A stretch of 38,836 nt of DNA from Selenomonadaceae bacterium (lineage in GTDB: Bacteria; Bacillota; Negativicutes; Selenomonadales; Selenomonadaceae): positions 1-38,836 of the forward strand of contig JAFZIQ010000199.1 in assembly GCA_017554285.1 (NCBI GenBank), written 5' to 3'. Made by a program: the position numbers and the translations under genes. Of this stretch, positions 1 to 8,146 are shown one piece after another. The first letter of the stretch is position 1; each line of letters opens with the position of its first letter. Below the pieces are notes generated by a model that was given only the letters and a program-made list of their open reading frames with translations, was not told the DNA's origin and searched no databases.

Positions 1-2866
1 CTTCATGCGCCTTAAGGTCTTCGACAACTTCAGACTTAATGCCCTTGCCCTTGCGAACACTCTCCATTGTCTTGAAAGATTTCAGCGCGTCAACGCCGTG
101 ATGAATCAGATACATCATAATATCATCGCGGGCAGAAATCGCATTCTTCAATGTGCAAGTGCCGTTGCGAATCAAATCCTGCGCATTGCCGAGCCAAACG
201 TCCGTTCCGTGAGAAAAGCCCGAAATCCTAACCAAATCACTGAAGCAATCGGGGTGAGTATCGTCAATCATATTTCGCGTAAAACTCGTTCGGAATTCGG
301 GCAAGCCGTAAGTTCCGGACTTTGTTCCGATTTGCTGAGGAGTAACTCCCAGCGCGTTTGTCGAATTAAATAAACTCAACGTCGGCTTATCGTCAAGCGG
401 AATGGTTTTCGGGTCGCGGTGAGTCAAATTCTCCAACATTCTAATCATAGTCGGATCTACATGCCCCAAAATATCAAGCTTAACGAGTCGCGAGCTGATT
501 GAGTGATAATCAAAATGCGTCGTCGTGGTCGAGGCGTCTTTATTATCGGCGGGATATTGAATCGGCGTGAAGTAATGAATATCCATATCGCGAGGCACGA
601 CCATAATTCCGGCGGGGTGTTGCCCTGTAGTCCTTTTAACTCCCATACAACCTGCAGCGATTTTGGCGATAAAAGAGCCGTGTTTTTTTTGATTCCTGTC
701 CTCGTAATATTTTTTTACGAAACCGAATGACGTTTTATCGGCAACGGTCGAGATTGTACCTGCGCGATAAACATTATGCTTGCCGAAAAGGACTTCTGTA
801 TATTTATGCGCAGTCGCTTGATATTCGCCCGAAAAATTTAAATCAATATCGGGGACTTTATCGCCGTCAAAGCCCAAAAATACCGCGAACGGAATATCAT
901 GCCCGTCCTTAATAAGCGGGTGCCCGCAGACGGGGCAATTTTTATTTTCAAGGTCGTAGCCGCAACCGACTTCGCCCTTAGTAAAAAATTTGCTGTACTT
1001 ACATTTGGGGCAACGATAATGCGGAGGCAGAGGATTAACTTCAGTTATCCCCGTCAAAGTCGCTACGAATGATGAGCCGACACTTCCACGCGAGCCGACA
1101 AGATAGCCGTCGTCATTGGATTTTTTAACAAGACGTTGCGCGATTAAATAAAGTCCCGCGAATCCGTGCGCGATTATCGGTTTAAGCTCCTGTTCAAGCC
1201 GCGCCTCAACCAACGGCGGCAAATTTTCCCCGTAAAGATGACGCGCCTTTTTATATGAAGTCTCGCGGATTTCTTCTTCCGCGCCGGGCACTTGCGGCGA
1301 ATATAAACCGTCGGGAATGGGCTTTAAGAATTCCACAGACTCGGCAATTTTATTCGGGTTGGTGACGATTGCCTCATAAGCCGTTTCGTCGTCCAGATAA
1401 TCAAACTCCTCGAACATTTCATTTGTTGTACGCAGATAAAGCGGCGGTTGGTCGTCGGCGTCCTCGTAACCTTTACTTGCCATAAGGACTGCGCGGCAAA
1501 TATAATCTTCCCTATTCAGAAAATGGGCGTCGGTTGTAGCGACAATCGGCTTGCCCAATTTTTTTGCCAGCTCGACGACTTTAAGATTGATATTGCGTAA
1601 ATCTTCGTCGTTCGTTATATTCGGGAACTCCTCACTGTTAATCAGAAATCTGTTATTCTGAATCGGCTGAATCTCAAGGTAGTCATAGAAATTGGCGATT
1701 TCTTCAAGCTCGGAATCGTCTTTGCCCGCCACGATAGCGCGAATCAATTCACCTGCCTCGCAAGCCGAACCAATTATCAAGCCGTCGCGCAGATCGTTCA
1801 AAAGACTTTTCGGAATACGCGGGCGATAGTACATGTACTTAATCTGACTGATAGAAATTAATTTGTAAAGATTGGCAAGCCCGACTTTATTTTTGGCAAG
1901 AATGATGACATGATTCGCGAATTTCTGTTTAAAATCTTCGCCGACCAAATAACCTTCCATGCCGTAAATAATTTTAATTTTCTTGCCCGCCTTAGCTAAT
2001 TTTTCTGCGGTGATAGCGGCATTCGGGAAAGCTTGAATAACTCCGTGATCTGTAATGGCGACGGCGTTCCAATTCCAATCGGCGGCAGTTTTGATTAACT
2101 TTTCGACGGGAATAACGGCGTCCATCGCGCTCATTTGCGTATGAACATGCAATTCGACGCGCTTAACTTCGGCAATATCTTCGCGGGCGGGATTTTTTTC
2201 TACAGGTTCAATCGCATTGATAAAAAGGACAATTTCTTTAGCGTAATCGTCATATTTGGGAGTCGCGGCGATTTTAACGAGACTGCCCGCCTTGAGACTG
2301 TCGGCAAAAGGTTGCGCGTCGGCTTTTTTATCTGCCTTGAAAAATTTTTTGCAAACAATGCCGTTGGTGTCGTCCGTAATGCAGAATGAAACGCCGATTG
2401 TGCCGTTTTTGAATTCGCGCAGTTTAACGCCGTTCATTTCGCCCTCGCCGACTTCGCCGATAACGGTAACGGGTATATCTTCCCTGTTAATGTTGCCGAT
2501 TTTTATAACGTCGCCCGAAATTTTTTTACTGACAGCTGACCTCTTACCACTTTCCACTGACCCCTTACCACTGACCACTTTACCGGCGGGCGGTGATTTT
2601 TTTTCGGCTTGGATAACTTCATCGGCGGCAGAGACTACATTTTTAATTTCGACTTCTGCGCCGTATTTTTGACGTAAAAATTCTTCGGCGTCGCGCAGAA
2701 TTTGTTTATCGAAATTTTTATCTGTCAGAACGGTTATTTGCCAAATATTTTCTTCGGGCGAAACGATAACTTCGCGCAATGTGCAACCGTTTAAATTCAA
2801 ATTAGTCTGCTCGAAAAGTCTGGGGAAAATTTTTTCATCATCAATGATAAGTTTATATCTGTCCAC
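1..2866 (-). CDS. polC: DNA polymerase III PolC-type alpha subunit (5' part; C-terminus outside window)
   Basis: This is the main replicative polymerase of Firmicutes. About 955 codons are visible and the frame stays open to the window edge. Start is GTG at 2866, preceded by a GGAGGTGA site at 2871-2878. Domains in order: PolC N-terminal domain (about 1-80), a low-complexity Lys/Ser linker containing tandem heptamers (about 97-113), OB fold (about 135-215), PHP domain beginning ELHVHTQMSAMDAV (about 235), then the polymerase core with GSRGSVGSS, a four-Cys zinc knuckle (CPKC...CPVC) and the catalytic DIDLNFSG near residue 673. Unusually, only about ten residues separate YGMEGYLV from NHVIILAKNK (near residue 305-320). 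In Bacillus PolC the roughly 190-residue DEDD exonuclease lies exactly there, so this copy seems to lack proofreading. It is co-directional with the ior operon but separated by a 76-base gap. Confidence 0.95.
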   Translation of the reverse strand, partial: MDRYKLIIDDEKIFPRLFEQTNLNLNGCTLREVIVSPEENIWQITVLTDKNFDKQILRDAEEFLRQKYGAEVEIKNVVSAADEVIQAEKKSPPAGKVVSGKGSVESGKRSAVSKKISGDVIKIGNINREDIPVTVIGEVGEGEMNGVKLREFKNGTIGVSFCITDDTNGIVCKKFFKADKKADAQPFADSLKAGSLVKIAATPKYDDYAKEIVLFINAIEPVEKNPAREDIAEVKRVELHVHTQMSAMDAVIPVEKLIKTAADWNWNAVAITDHGVIQAFPNAAITAEKLAKAGKKIKIIYGMEGYLVGEDFKQKFANHVIILAKNKVGLANLYKLISISQIKYMYYRPRIPKSLLNDLRDGLIIGSACEAGELIRAIVAGKDDSELEEIANFYDYLEIQPIQNNRFLINSEEFPNITNDEDLRNINLKVVELAKKLGKPIVATTDAHFLNREDYICRAVLMASKGYEDADDQPPLYLRTTNEMFEEFDYLDDETAYEAIVTNPNKIAESVEFLKPIPDGLYSPQVPGAEEEIRETSYKKARHLYGENLPPLVEARLEQELKPIIAHGFAGLYLIAQRLVKKSNDDGYLVGSRGSVGSSFVATLTGITEVNPLPPHYRCPKCKYSKFFTKGEVGCGYDLENKNCPVCGHPLIKDGHDIPFAVFLGFDGDKVPDIDLNFSGEYQATAHKYTEVLFGKHNVYRAGTISTVADKTSFGFVKKYYEDRNQKKHGSFIAKIAAGCMGVKRTTGQHPAGIMVVPRDMDIHYFTPIQYPADNKDASTTTTHFDYHSISSRLVKLDILGHVDPTMIRMLENLTHRDPKTIPLDDKPTLSLFNSTNALGVTPQQIGTKSGTYGLPEFRTSFTRNMIDDTHPDCFSDLVRISGFSHGTDVWLGNAQDLIRNGTCTLKNAISARDDIMMYLIHHGVDALKSFKTMESVRKGKGIKSEVVEDLKAHE
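2529..2577. repeat. Tandem heptamer repeat inside polC (7 units)
   Basis: Seven consecutive 7-base units of pattern CTNNCCN (for example CTGACCC, CTTACCA, CTGACCA) fill 49 bases in exact 7-base register. They encode the Lys/Ser/Gly/Val-rich linker between the PolC N-terminal and OB domains. The look is that of cyanobacterial STRR heptamers; the origin is unknown. Confidence 0.85.
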
Positions 2867-2884
2867 AGCGTCACCTCCGAAAAA

Positions 2885-2926
2885 AATTAGGAACTAGTCC
2901 CTGCTAATTCCTAATTCCTAAATCTT
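2885..2926. repeat. Heptamer repeat between ACT gene and polC
   Basis: About six 7-base units, including two exact copies of AATTCCT at 2906-2919 and an inverted AATTAGG at 2885-2891, fill most of the 76-base gap upstream of polC. The inverted arms could fold as a hairpin in the polC leader. Confidence 0.75.
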
Positions 2927-2942
2927 ATTTCCTGGTTGCATT

Positions 2943-3368
2943 TTAAACTGCTGCGATTTCTTCTTGAGTCAGAGATTTTAAGCCTTTGCTCTTCAAGAGT
3001 GCCTCAGCCTTTTTGGTATCGTTGACGCGGAAAATCATATAAGCATGTTCCTTGCCCGCGAAGGCATACATGTATTCGATATTGACGTTCGCCTCACTGA
3101 ATTTTTCCAAAAGATTATTGAGATAGCCGGCTTTATCTTCTATGGTGTAAGCGAGAACGGACGTAAGAGTTGCGACGAAATTATTTTCCTTAAGAATGTT
3201 GGTCGCCTCGAACACGTCATTAACCAACATGCGCACGATACCGAATTCGCTGGTCTCGGCAAGGCTCAATGCGCGGATATTAATGTTGTGCGACGCTAAA
3301 ACTTCAGTCATTTTATTCAAAGTGCCGGGTTTATTCTCCAAGAAAACCGAAACTTGATTGACGCTCAT
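2943..3368 (-). CDS. Tandem ACT-domain protein
   Basis: A 141-residue protein made of two ACT domains (about 1-65 and 66-141), the small-molecule binding fold typical of amino-acid responsive regulators. The start is ATG at 3368 (MSVNQVSVFLENKPGTLNKM) with a GAAAGGAG site just upstream. The same frame extends to 3614, but that part overlaps the end of the ligase gene and reads low-complexity heptamer sequence, so it is not used. Short ACT proteins of this kind commonly sit beside phenylacetate-CoA ligase genes in Firmicutes and archaea. A role in sensing aromatic amino acids or aryl acids for this pathway is inference. It is the last gene of the iorA-iorB-paaK-ACT run. Confidence 0.88.
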   Translation of the reverse strand: MSVNQVSVFLENKPGTLNKMTEVLASHNINIRALSLAETSEFGIVRMLVNDVFEATNILKENNFVATLTSVLAYTIEDKAGYLNNLLEKFSEANVNIEYMYAFAGKEHAYMIFRVNDTKKAEALLKSKGLKSLTQEEIAAV

Positions 3369-3391
3369 TTTTTTGCGCTCCTTTCTGTTTG

Positions 3392-3473
3392 GAGCTTTAA
3401 GCTTAGAGCTTTTAGCTTTCAGAAAAAACCTTAATCCTAAAAGCTTAAAGCTGAAAGCTGAAAGCTTAAATCT
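3392..3473. repeat. Inverted pair of heptamer arrays between paaK and ACT gene
   Basis: Left array 3392-3419 has four units of type NAGCTTT, and right array 3439-3473 has five units of type NAAAGCT. The right array is the reverse complement type of the left, so the mRNA could form a long A/U-rich hairpin. The right array runs through the paaK stop codon (3466-3468). Confidence 0.8.
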
Positions 3474-4767
3474 TACGGGTATCGATGACGCGGACGGCTT
3501 TCCCCTCACTGCGCGTAATTGATTTGGGCGCGACGAGTGTAACTTTCGCCTTAATGCCGAGCATTGCCCGCAAACCGTCTTCCAAAACTTTTCTGCGCGC
3601 TTGAACTTCGCCAACGTTATCCGTAAACATATCGGGCGTCATTTCTACCTTGACTTCAAAAGTATCCGTGTTATTTACGCGCCCAACAATGATTTGATAG
3701 TTCGCAGCATAGCCGTTATTCATCAGCACGGTTTCAATCTGACTTGGGAAGACATTTACGCCGCGAATAATCAACATATCGTCAGAACGACCTTTTGGCT
3801 TAGTCATGCGCACATGCGTCCGCCCACACGAGCATTTTTCCCTTGTCAAGGTGCAAATGTCGCGAGTACGATAGCGAATCAGCGGAAAAGCCTTTTTATC
3901 AAGAGCAGTGAAAACTAATTCGCCTTGAGTGCCTTCGGGAAGGACTTCGCCCGTATCCGGGTCGATAATTTCAGCTAAAAAATGATCTTCGTTAATGTGC
4001 ATCCCTTTTTGCTCCGAACATTCAAACGCAACGCCCGGTCCGCTAATTTCCGTCAAGCCGTAAATGTCATAAGCCTTTATCCCCAAAGTTTTTTCTATAT
4101 CATGGCGCATTTCTTCCGACCAAGCCTCCGCGCCGAATATTCCCGCCTTCAACGGTATATCTTCGGGCTTATAACCCATTTCCTTAAACGTCTCGCCGAT
4201 ATAAGCCGCATAACTCGGCGTGCAACAGATAATCGTCGCCTGTAAGTCCATTATGAACATAATCTGCCGTTCAGTATTGCCGGAACTCATCGGAACAGTC
4301 AAGCAACCGACTTTGTGAGAGCCGCCGTCCAGTCCCGCGCCGCCCGTGAATAAGCCGTAGCCGTATGCAACTTGGCAAACGTCCTCTTTAGTGCCGCCCG
4401 CCGCTACAATCGCACGCGCTGTACAATCATTCCATAAATCAATATCTTCTTGCGTGTAGAAAATGATAACGCGCTTGCCTGTCGTGCCCGATGTCGAGTG
4501 AATTCGCACGCAATCTTTCAGCGGAACCGCTAATAACCCGTAAGGATAAGCGTCGCGCAAATCGGCCTTCGACATGAACGGAAGCTTGTAAAGATCAGCC
4601 GTCGATTTAATATCTTTGGGCGTGACGCCGTGTGCCTCCATTTTTTTACGATAATACGGCACATTCTCCCATACGTAGCGAACCTGTTTAGGTAACAATT
4701 CATCTTGCAACGCCTTTATCTTTTCTATCGGCGCACACTCGATTTCTTCTTGAAAATAATTTCCCAT
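3466..4767 (-). CDS. paaK: Phenylacetate-CoA ligase
   Basis: This 433-residue adenylate-forming enzyme (ANL superfamily) ligates CoA to phenylacetate or related aryl acetates using ATP. The phosphate-binding loop HSTSGTTGKRV is near residue 90, the adenylation core motif YGLTEISGPG lies near residue 236, and the C-terminal AMP-binding lid follows with RSDDMLIIRGVNVFPSQIE. Length matches the family (about 430). Start ATG at 4767 has an AGAGG site ten bases upstream. It follows iorB by 39 bases and precedes the ACT protein, a standard grouping for anaerobic or fermentative catabolism of Phe, Tyr and Trp. Such ligases often run in the direction of ATP formation from aryl-CoA in archaea; the direction here cannot be told from sequence. 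Confidence 0.94.
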   Translation of the reverse strand: MGNYFQEEIECAPIEKIKALQDELLPKQVRYVWENVPYYRKKMEAHGVTPKDIKSTADLYKLPFMSKADLRDAYPYGLLAVPLKDCVRIHSTSGTTGKRVIIFYTQEDIDLWNDCTARAIVAAGGTKEDVCQVAYGYGLFTGGAGLDGGSHKVGCLTVPMSSGNTERQIMFIMDLQATIICCTPSYAAYIGETFKEMGYKPEDIPLKAGIFGAEAWSEEMRHDIEKTLGIKAYDIYGLTEISGPGVAFECSEQKGMHINEDHFLAEIIDPDTGEVLPEGTQGELVFTALDKKAFPLIRYRTRDICTLTREKCSCGRTHVRMTKPKGRSDDMLIIRGVNVFPSQIETVLMNNGYAANYQIIVGRVNNTDTFEVKVEMTPDMFTDNVGEVQARRKVLEDGLRAMLGIKAKVTLVAPKSITRSEGKAVRVIDTRKI

Positions 4768-4806
4768 TCAAACTACCTCTTTCAAACAAACTGCTAAAAA
4801 TCTGTT

Positions 4807-5385
4807 TCAAGCTCCGAAATTTTTTCCGAGCTCAAAAGCCTTTTGATTTATTTCCAAAAACTTCGGCGGCACATTAGCCTTAAGCGAATTTTGCCACGAA
4901 GTTTCCGATATGTCAAAGTAATGGGACAAACGACCGAGCAAGACGATATTAACAGCTTTTTGCGAGCCTGCTTGTCTTGCCAAAGTCAAACAATCCATTG
5001 CGTCGATTTTAATTCCCTTATCGCGGATTTTTTCAACGAGATTTTCAGGATAAGTAGCCGCGCCGGTGATAACAGGCATAGGGTCGATTTGTTGGGTATT
5101 CGTGACGATTTGTCCGTCTTTTTTTAAGCAAGACAGCCAACGCGCAGTTTCCAAGATTTCAAAGGAAACGATGAAGTCGGCTTGCCCCTTATCGACGACG
5201 GGCGAATAAACTTTATCGCCGAAACGGACGTAAGTTATAACGGAGCCGCCGCGTTGACTCATGCCGTGAACTTCCGAAACTTTTACGTCAAAACCTTCGT
5301 TAAGGAGCAAATGTCCAAGAATTTTACTTGCAAGCAATGAACCTTGTCCGCCGACGCCGACGATTATTATATTTTTAGTCTCCAT
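4807..5385 (-). CDS. iorB: Indolepyruvate ferredoxin oxidoreductase, beta subunit
   Basis: The 192-residue gamma/beta-type subunit of the 2-oxoacid:ferredoxin oxidoreductase superfamily pairs with IorA to oxidise aryl pyruvates to aryl-acetyl-CoA, reducing ferredoxin in the cytoplasm. The N-terminal nucleotide-type loop IIVGVGGQGSLLASKILG and the motif SEVHGMSQRGGSV are characteristic of IorB. It begins two bases after the iorA stop, consistent with translational coupling and a 1:1 complex. Length is that of the family. Nothing seems truncated. Confidence 0.94.
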   Translation of the reverse strand: METKNIIIVGVGGQGSLLASKILGHLLLNEGFDVKVSEVHGMSQRGGSVITYVRFGDKVYSPVVDKGQADFIVSFEILETARWLSCLKKDGQIVTNTQQIDPMPVITGAATYPENLVEKIRDKGIKIDAMDCLTLARQAGSQKAVNIVLLGRLSHYFDISETSWQNSLKANVPPKFLEINQKAFELGKNFGA

Positions 5386-5387
5386 TT

Positions 5388-7175
5388 TTATTTAACCTCC
5401 GACGTACTCGCAAAAGCTTTTTTAGGGCAAAGTTGACTACAAACGCCACAACCGACGCATTGAGTTTGGTCGACGACCGCCTTTAAGTGCAATGAGGAAT
5501 TATTTTTTTCATTGCTAATTGCTAATTCCTCATTCCTCATTGAAATGGCTGGGCAACCGATTTTCATACACGATTTGCAACCGATACATTTATTTTTATC
5601 GACGTAAAGTGGCGGATTATGCTTGACGGTTTTCAAAAGGGCGCAAGGTCTACGCGAAATGATGACGCTTGGCTCCTGAGCGGCGAGTTCTTCTTTAATT
5701 GCGGTGTCGCAAGCTTTTAAATCATAAGGATCGACGATACGGACGCGATTAATCCCCATAGCGCGGCAAAGTGCCTCCAAGTCGATTTTACCTGCTGGAT
5801 CGCCCTTAATATTTAAGCCAGTTGACGGATTTTGTTGATGTCCCGTCATACCGGTTATCGAATTGTCCAAAATTATCACAGTTGAATTGGATTGATTATA
5901 AGCGACGTTAGCTAAGCCCGTCATGCCCGAATGCATAAAAGTTGAGTCGCCGATAACTGCAACGGTTTTATTTTCGCTGTCTTTGCCGAGCATTTTATTA
6001 AAACCGTGAGTTGCGCCGATACTTGCGCCCATGCAAAGCGTTAATTCAATCGTACTGAGCGGCGGCACTGCTCCTAGAGTATAACAGCCTATATCGCCGA
6101 GCACAGTGCATTTACGTTTCTTAAGTGAGTAGAATAATCCGCGATGAGGGCAACCGGCGCACATAACGGGCGGACGAGCAGGAATTTGTTCTTCCAAACT
6201 GACTCCTGACACCTGAATCCTGCCACCTAATCTTTCCGCAATAAGATTTTGGCTGAATTCGTCTATTCTCGGCAAAAGTTTGGAGCCTTCGACAGTCAAG
6301 CCCAGTGCTTTTACATGAGTTTCGATTATCGGGTCGAGTTCTTCGACGACGACAAGTCTTTTAACCTTAGCCGCGAAATTTTTTATCAATTCGACGGGCA
6401 AAGGATTTATCATGCCGAGTTTCAAGACGCTTGCGCTTTCGCCGAAAACTTCTTTGACGTATTGATAGCTTGTAGACGACGTAATTATTCCGATTTCGTT
6501 CGTAGTGAATTCTATGCGATTAATTGGAGTTTTTTCGGCGTATTCAAGCAATCTGCGCGATCGTTCTTCAACAATCGGGTGTCTTTTCTTAGCATTACCC
6601 GGCATCATGACATATTTAGCGATATTTTTTTCATAAGCTTTAGAAATTTCGACGCGCTCGCCCGTTTCGACGACTGATTGACTGTGTGCAACCCGCGTAC
6701 ACATTTTTATTAAAACGGGCGTATCGAATTCTTCGGAAATTTTATAGGCGAGTTTGGCGAAATTCAAAGCTTCGGCAGAATCGCTCGGCTCAAGCATGGG
6801 AACTTTGGCGGCGATTGCGTAATGGCGGCTATCCTGTTCGTTTTGCGAAGAATGCATACCCGCATCGTCCGCGACGACGACGACCAAGCCCGCATTGACG
6901 CCCGTATAGCTTAAAGTAAACAACGGGTCTGCGGCGACGTTTAATCCGACGTGTTTTTGTCCGCAAAAGGCTCTGCGTCCTGCCAATGACGCGCCGAAAG
7001 CCGATTCCATAGCAACTTTTTCGTTGGGAGCCCATTCGCAATAAATATCATCGAACTTGACGGCTTCCTCCGTTATCTCAGTCGAAGGCGTACCGGGATA
7101 GCTCGATACAAATTTGACGCCTGCCTCCCATAATCCGCGAGCCAACGCCTTGTTGCCCAACATTAATTCTTTCAA
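5388..7175 (-). CDS. iorA: Indolepyruvate ferredoxin oxidoreductase, alpha subunit
   Basis: The 595-residue catalytic subunit uses thiamine diphosphate to decarboxylate indolepyruvate and other aryl pyruvates to the acyl-CoA, passing electrons to ferredoxin. Features: N-terminal pyrimidine-binding domain (SSYPGTPSTEITE near 24), thiamine-diphosphate domain with GDIGCYTLG and GDSTFMHSGMTG, and a C-terminal two-cluster ferredoxin domain (Cys 530/533/536/541 and 573/576/579/583). The start is TTG at 7175 with GGAG at 7186-7189; an internal ATG at 7163 is possible but lacks a good site. Two heptamer arrays lie in the gene, one of them lengthening the loop between the two 4Fe-4S motifs. It is the first gene of the ior-paaK-ACT run; I could not identify its promoter with confidence. 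Confidence 0.94.
   Translation of the reverse strand: MKELMLGNKALARGLWEAGVKFVSSYPGTPSTEITEEAVKFDDIYCEWAPNEKVAMESAFGASLAGRRAFCGQKHVGLNVAADPLFTLSYTGVNAGLVVVVADDAGMHSSQNEQDSRHYAIAAKVPMLEPSDSAEALNFAKLAYKISEEFDTPVLIKMCTRVAHSQSVVETGERVEISKAYEKNIAKYVMMPGNAKKRHPIVEERSRRLLEYAEKTPINRIEFTTNEIGIITSSTSYQYVKEVFGESASVLKLGMINPLPVELIKNFAAKVKRLVVVEELDPIIETHVKALGLTVEGSKLLPRIDEFSQNLIAERLGGRIQVSGVSLEEQIPARPPVMCAGCPHRGLFYSLKKRKCTVLGDIGCYTLGAVPPLSTIELTLCMGASIGATHGFNKMLGKDSENKTVAVIGDSTFMHSGMTGLANVAYNQSNSTVIILDNSITGMTGHQQNPSTGLNIKGDPAGKIDLEALCRAMGINRVRIVDPYDLKACDTAIKEELAAQEPSVIISRRPCALLKTVKHNPPLYVDKNKCIGCKSCMKIGCPAISMRNEELAISNEKNNSSLHLKAVVDQTQCVGCGVCSQLCPKKAFASTSEVK
5490..5545. repeat. Heptamer array inside iorA, between the two ferredoxin motifs
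   Basis: Units ATTGCTA, ATTGCTA, ATTCCTC, ATTCCTC, ATTGAAA occupy 5511-5545, with an inverted AATGAGG AATTA arm at 5491-5502. It encodes the segment MRNEELAISNEK of IorA, a typical translation of such repeats, placed in a loop between iron-sulfur motifs. Confidence 0.85.
6198..6232. repeat. Heptamer array inside iorA, second site
   Basis: Five in-register units of type CCTGNNN (for example CCTGACA, CCTGAAT, CCTGCCA) fill 35 bases and encode part of the segment around LGGRIQVSGVSLEEQ, just before the thiamine-diphosphate domain of IorA. Confidence 0.8.
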
Positions 7176-7262
7176 TCAAAACATCTCCTGAATATTTTTT
7201 ACGCTGATAAATTTTTCATTGCGAAAAAAAATCCTGCCGCCGGCAATTTTTTTAATAATTGC

Positions 7263-7294
7263 TTGACAACGCGGCTGGGGGGGGGGGGTATAAT
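7263..7294 (+). promoter_or_regulatory. Consensus promoter with G12 tract in the spacer (candidate phase-variable promoter)
   Basis: Perfect -35 TTGACA at 7263-7268 and perfect -10 TATAAT at 7289-7294. The spacer is 20 bases and its last 12 bases (7277-7288) are all G. Loss of three G would give the optimal 17-base spacer. Start of transcription would be near 7301, leaving a leader of about 125 bases before the DUF4230 gene. Slipped-strand change of such tracts is known to tune promoters in Neisseria. Confidence 0.75.
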
Positions 7295-7426
7295 GAATGG
7301 GAATTTTTGCGTATAAAAAAATTTTTGCGAGTGTCCTGCCGGAACACCAACAGTAAAATTCATTACAGTATAATTAATCAATTCGGAAGAGCTTATTTCA
7401 AAAAATTTTTTCGGGAGGCGAATGTT

Positions 7427-8092
7427 TTGGCTCAAAGTTTCGGATCAACCCTTGCCATCTGTGTCGTCCTTATCGCCATGACAGGCTTGGCGGTTTATCT
7501 TTTCATGAGACGTAAAAAGGACGCCGAATCAACGGCGATGACGTTTCAGCAAATGCAAACGATTGTTTCGGAGGAAATAAGAAACGTTCGAGAACTCGTC
7601 ACCGTCAGAAAAAATTTCACGTCGGTTATTTCGTTCAATGACGATAAAAAAATTCCGTTCTTCAACGTGCATATGCCCGGTACCGACAGAAAATTTTTAA
7701 TGAATTATTCGGGAACAATCACTTGCGGCTGTGATTTGGATAAAATTCGCTTTTCAAAGGACGAGATGAGTAATCGCGTAAAAATTATCGTGCCGAACAG
7801 CCAAATTCTCGATATGTATGCCGATGTGAGTTCGTTCAAAATTCATCACCAAGACGCGGGCATTTTGGCGGAGAATATTAAAATCGAAGAGCAAAATGAA
7901 TTCGTCTCGGCGGATTTGGAAGTCCAAAAGCAACATGCCTTGCAAGAAGGGATTCTGAATCGCGCCAATGAAAATGTTCAACAAATGCTTACGGCAATAA
8001 TCGCAAGGCGCGGCATAAATCAAAATTTCGACGTGGAAATTGTCTTCGCGAATCAATCCGACTTGAAGGCATTGAACGCACCACATGATTAA
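7427..8092 (+). CDS. DUF4230-family membrane-anchored protein
   Basis: A 221-residue protein of unknown function. An N-terminal transmembrane segment (about 6-24, TLAICVVLIAMTGLAVYLF) is followed by RRKK, so the C-terminal domain is probably outside with the anchor in the cytoplasmic membrane. The rest (about 45-215) matches the DUF4230 pattern I know: RELVTVRKNFTSVI, a central beta-rich part with SGTITCGCDLDKI and VPNSQILD, and a helical end. Start TTG at 7427 has GGGAGG at 7413-7418; the frame is open upstream to 7259 without any ribosome site, so the longer start is rejected. It is transcribed alone, from the G-tract promoter, into a terminator at 8117. The only oddity is the promoter. Confidence 0.82.
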   Translation: MAQSFGSTLAICVVLIAMTGLAVYLFMRRKKDAESTAMTFQQMQTIVSEEIRNVRELVTVRKNFTSVISFNDDKKIPFFNVHMPGTDRKFLMNYSGTITCGCDLDKIRFSKDEMSNRVKIIVPNSQILDMYADVSSFKIHHQDAGILAENIKIEEQNEFVSADLEVQKQHALQEGILNRANENVQQMLTAIIARRGINQNFDVEIVFANQSDLKALNAPHD

Positions 8093-8116
8093 TAATTCCC
8101 GCAAATAATTTTACAG

Positions 8117-8146
8117 GCACCGACATTAAAAGTCGCGTGCTTTTTT
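8117..8146 (+). terminator. Rho-independent terminator after DUF4230 gene
   Basis: Stem GCACCGAC (8117-8124) pairs with GTCG-C-GTGC (8132-8140, one bulged C), loop of seven, then six T at 8141-8146. The T run overlaps the stop codon of the convergent lipoprotein gene. Confidence 0.8.

Noticed and set aside
3369..3614. Upstream extension of the ACT protein frame to 223 residues
   Set aside because: It overlaps the ligase coding end, reads heptamer low-complexity sequence and ignores the good GAAAGGAG site before ATG 3368.
7226..7250. Short GC palindrome TGCCGCCGGCA flanked by A and T runs upstream of iorA
   Set aside because: The stem is only four pairs with a three-base loop; too short to call a terminator or attenuator.
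7331..7347. Small hairpin in the DUF4230 leader (possible riboswitch)
   Set aside because: Only a short bulged stem; no conserved riboswitch core is visible in the 125-base leader.
7259..7426. Longer DUF4230 protein starting at TTG 7259 and reading through the G tract
   Set aside because: No ribosome site, and the start would lie upstream of the consensus -35 box. It stays only as a formal alternative.
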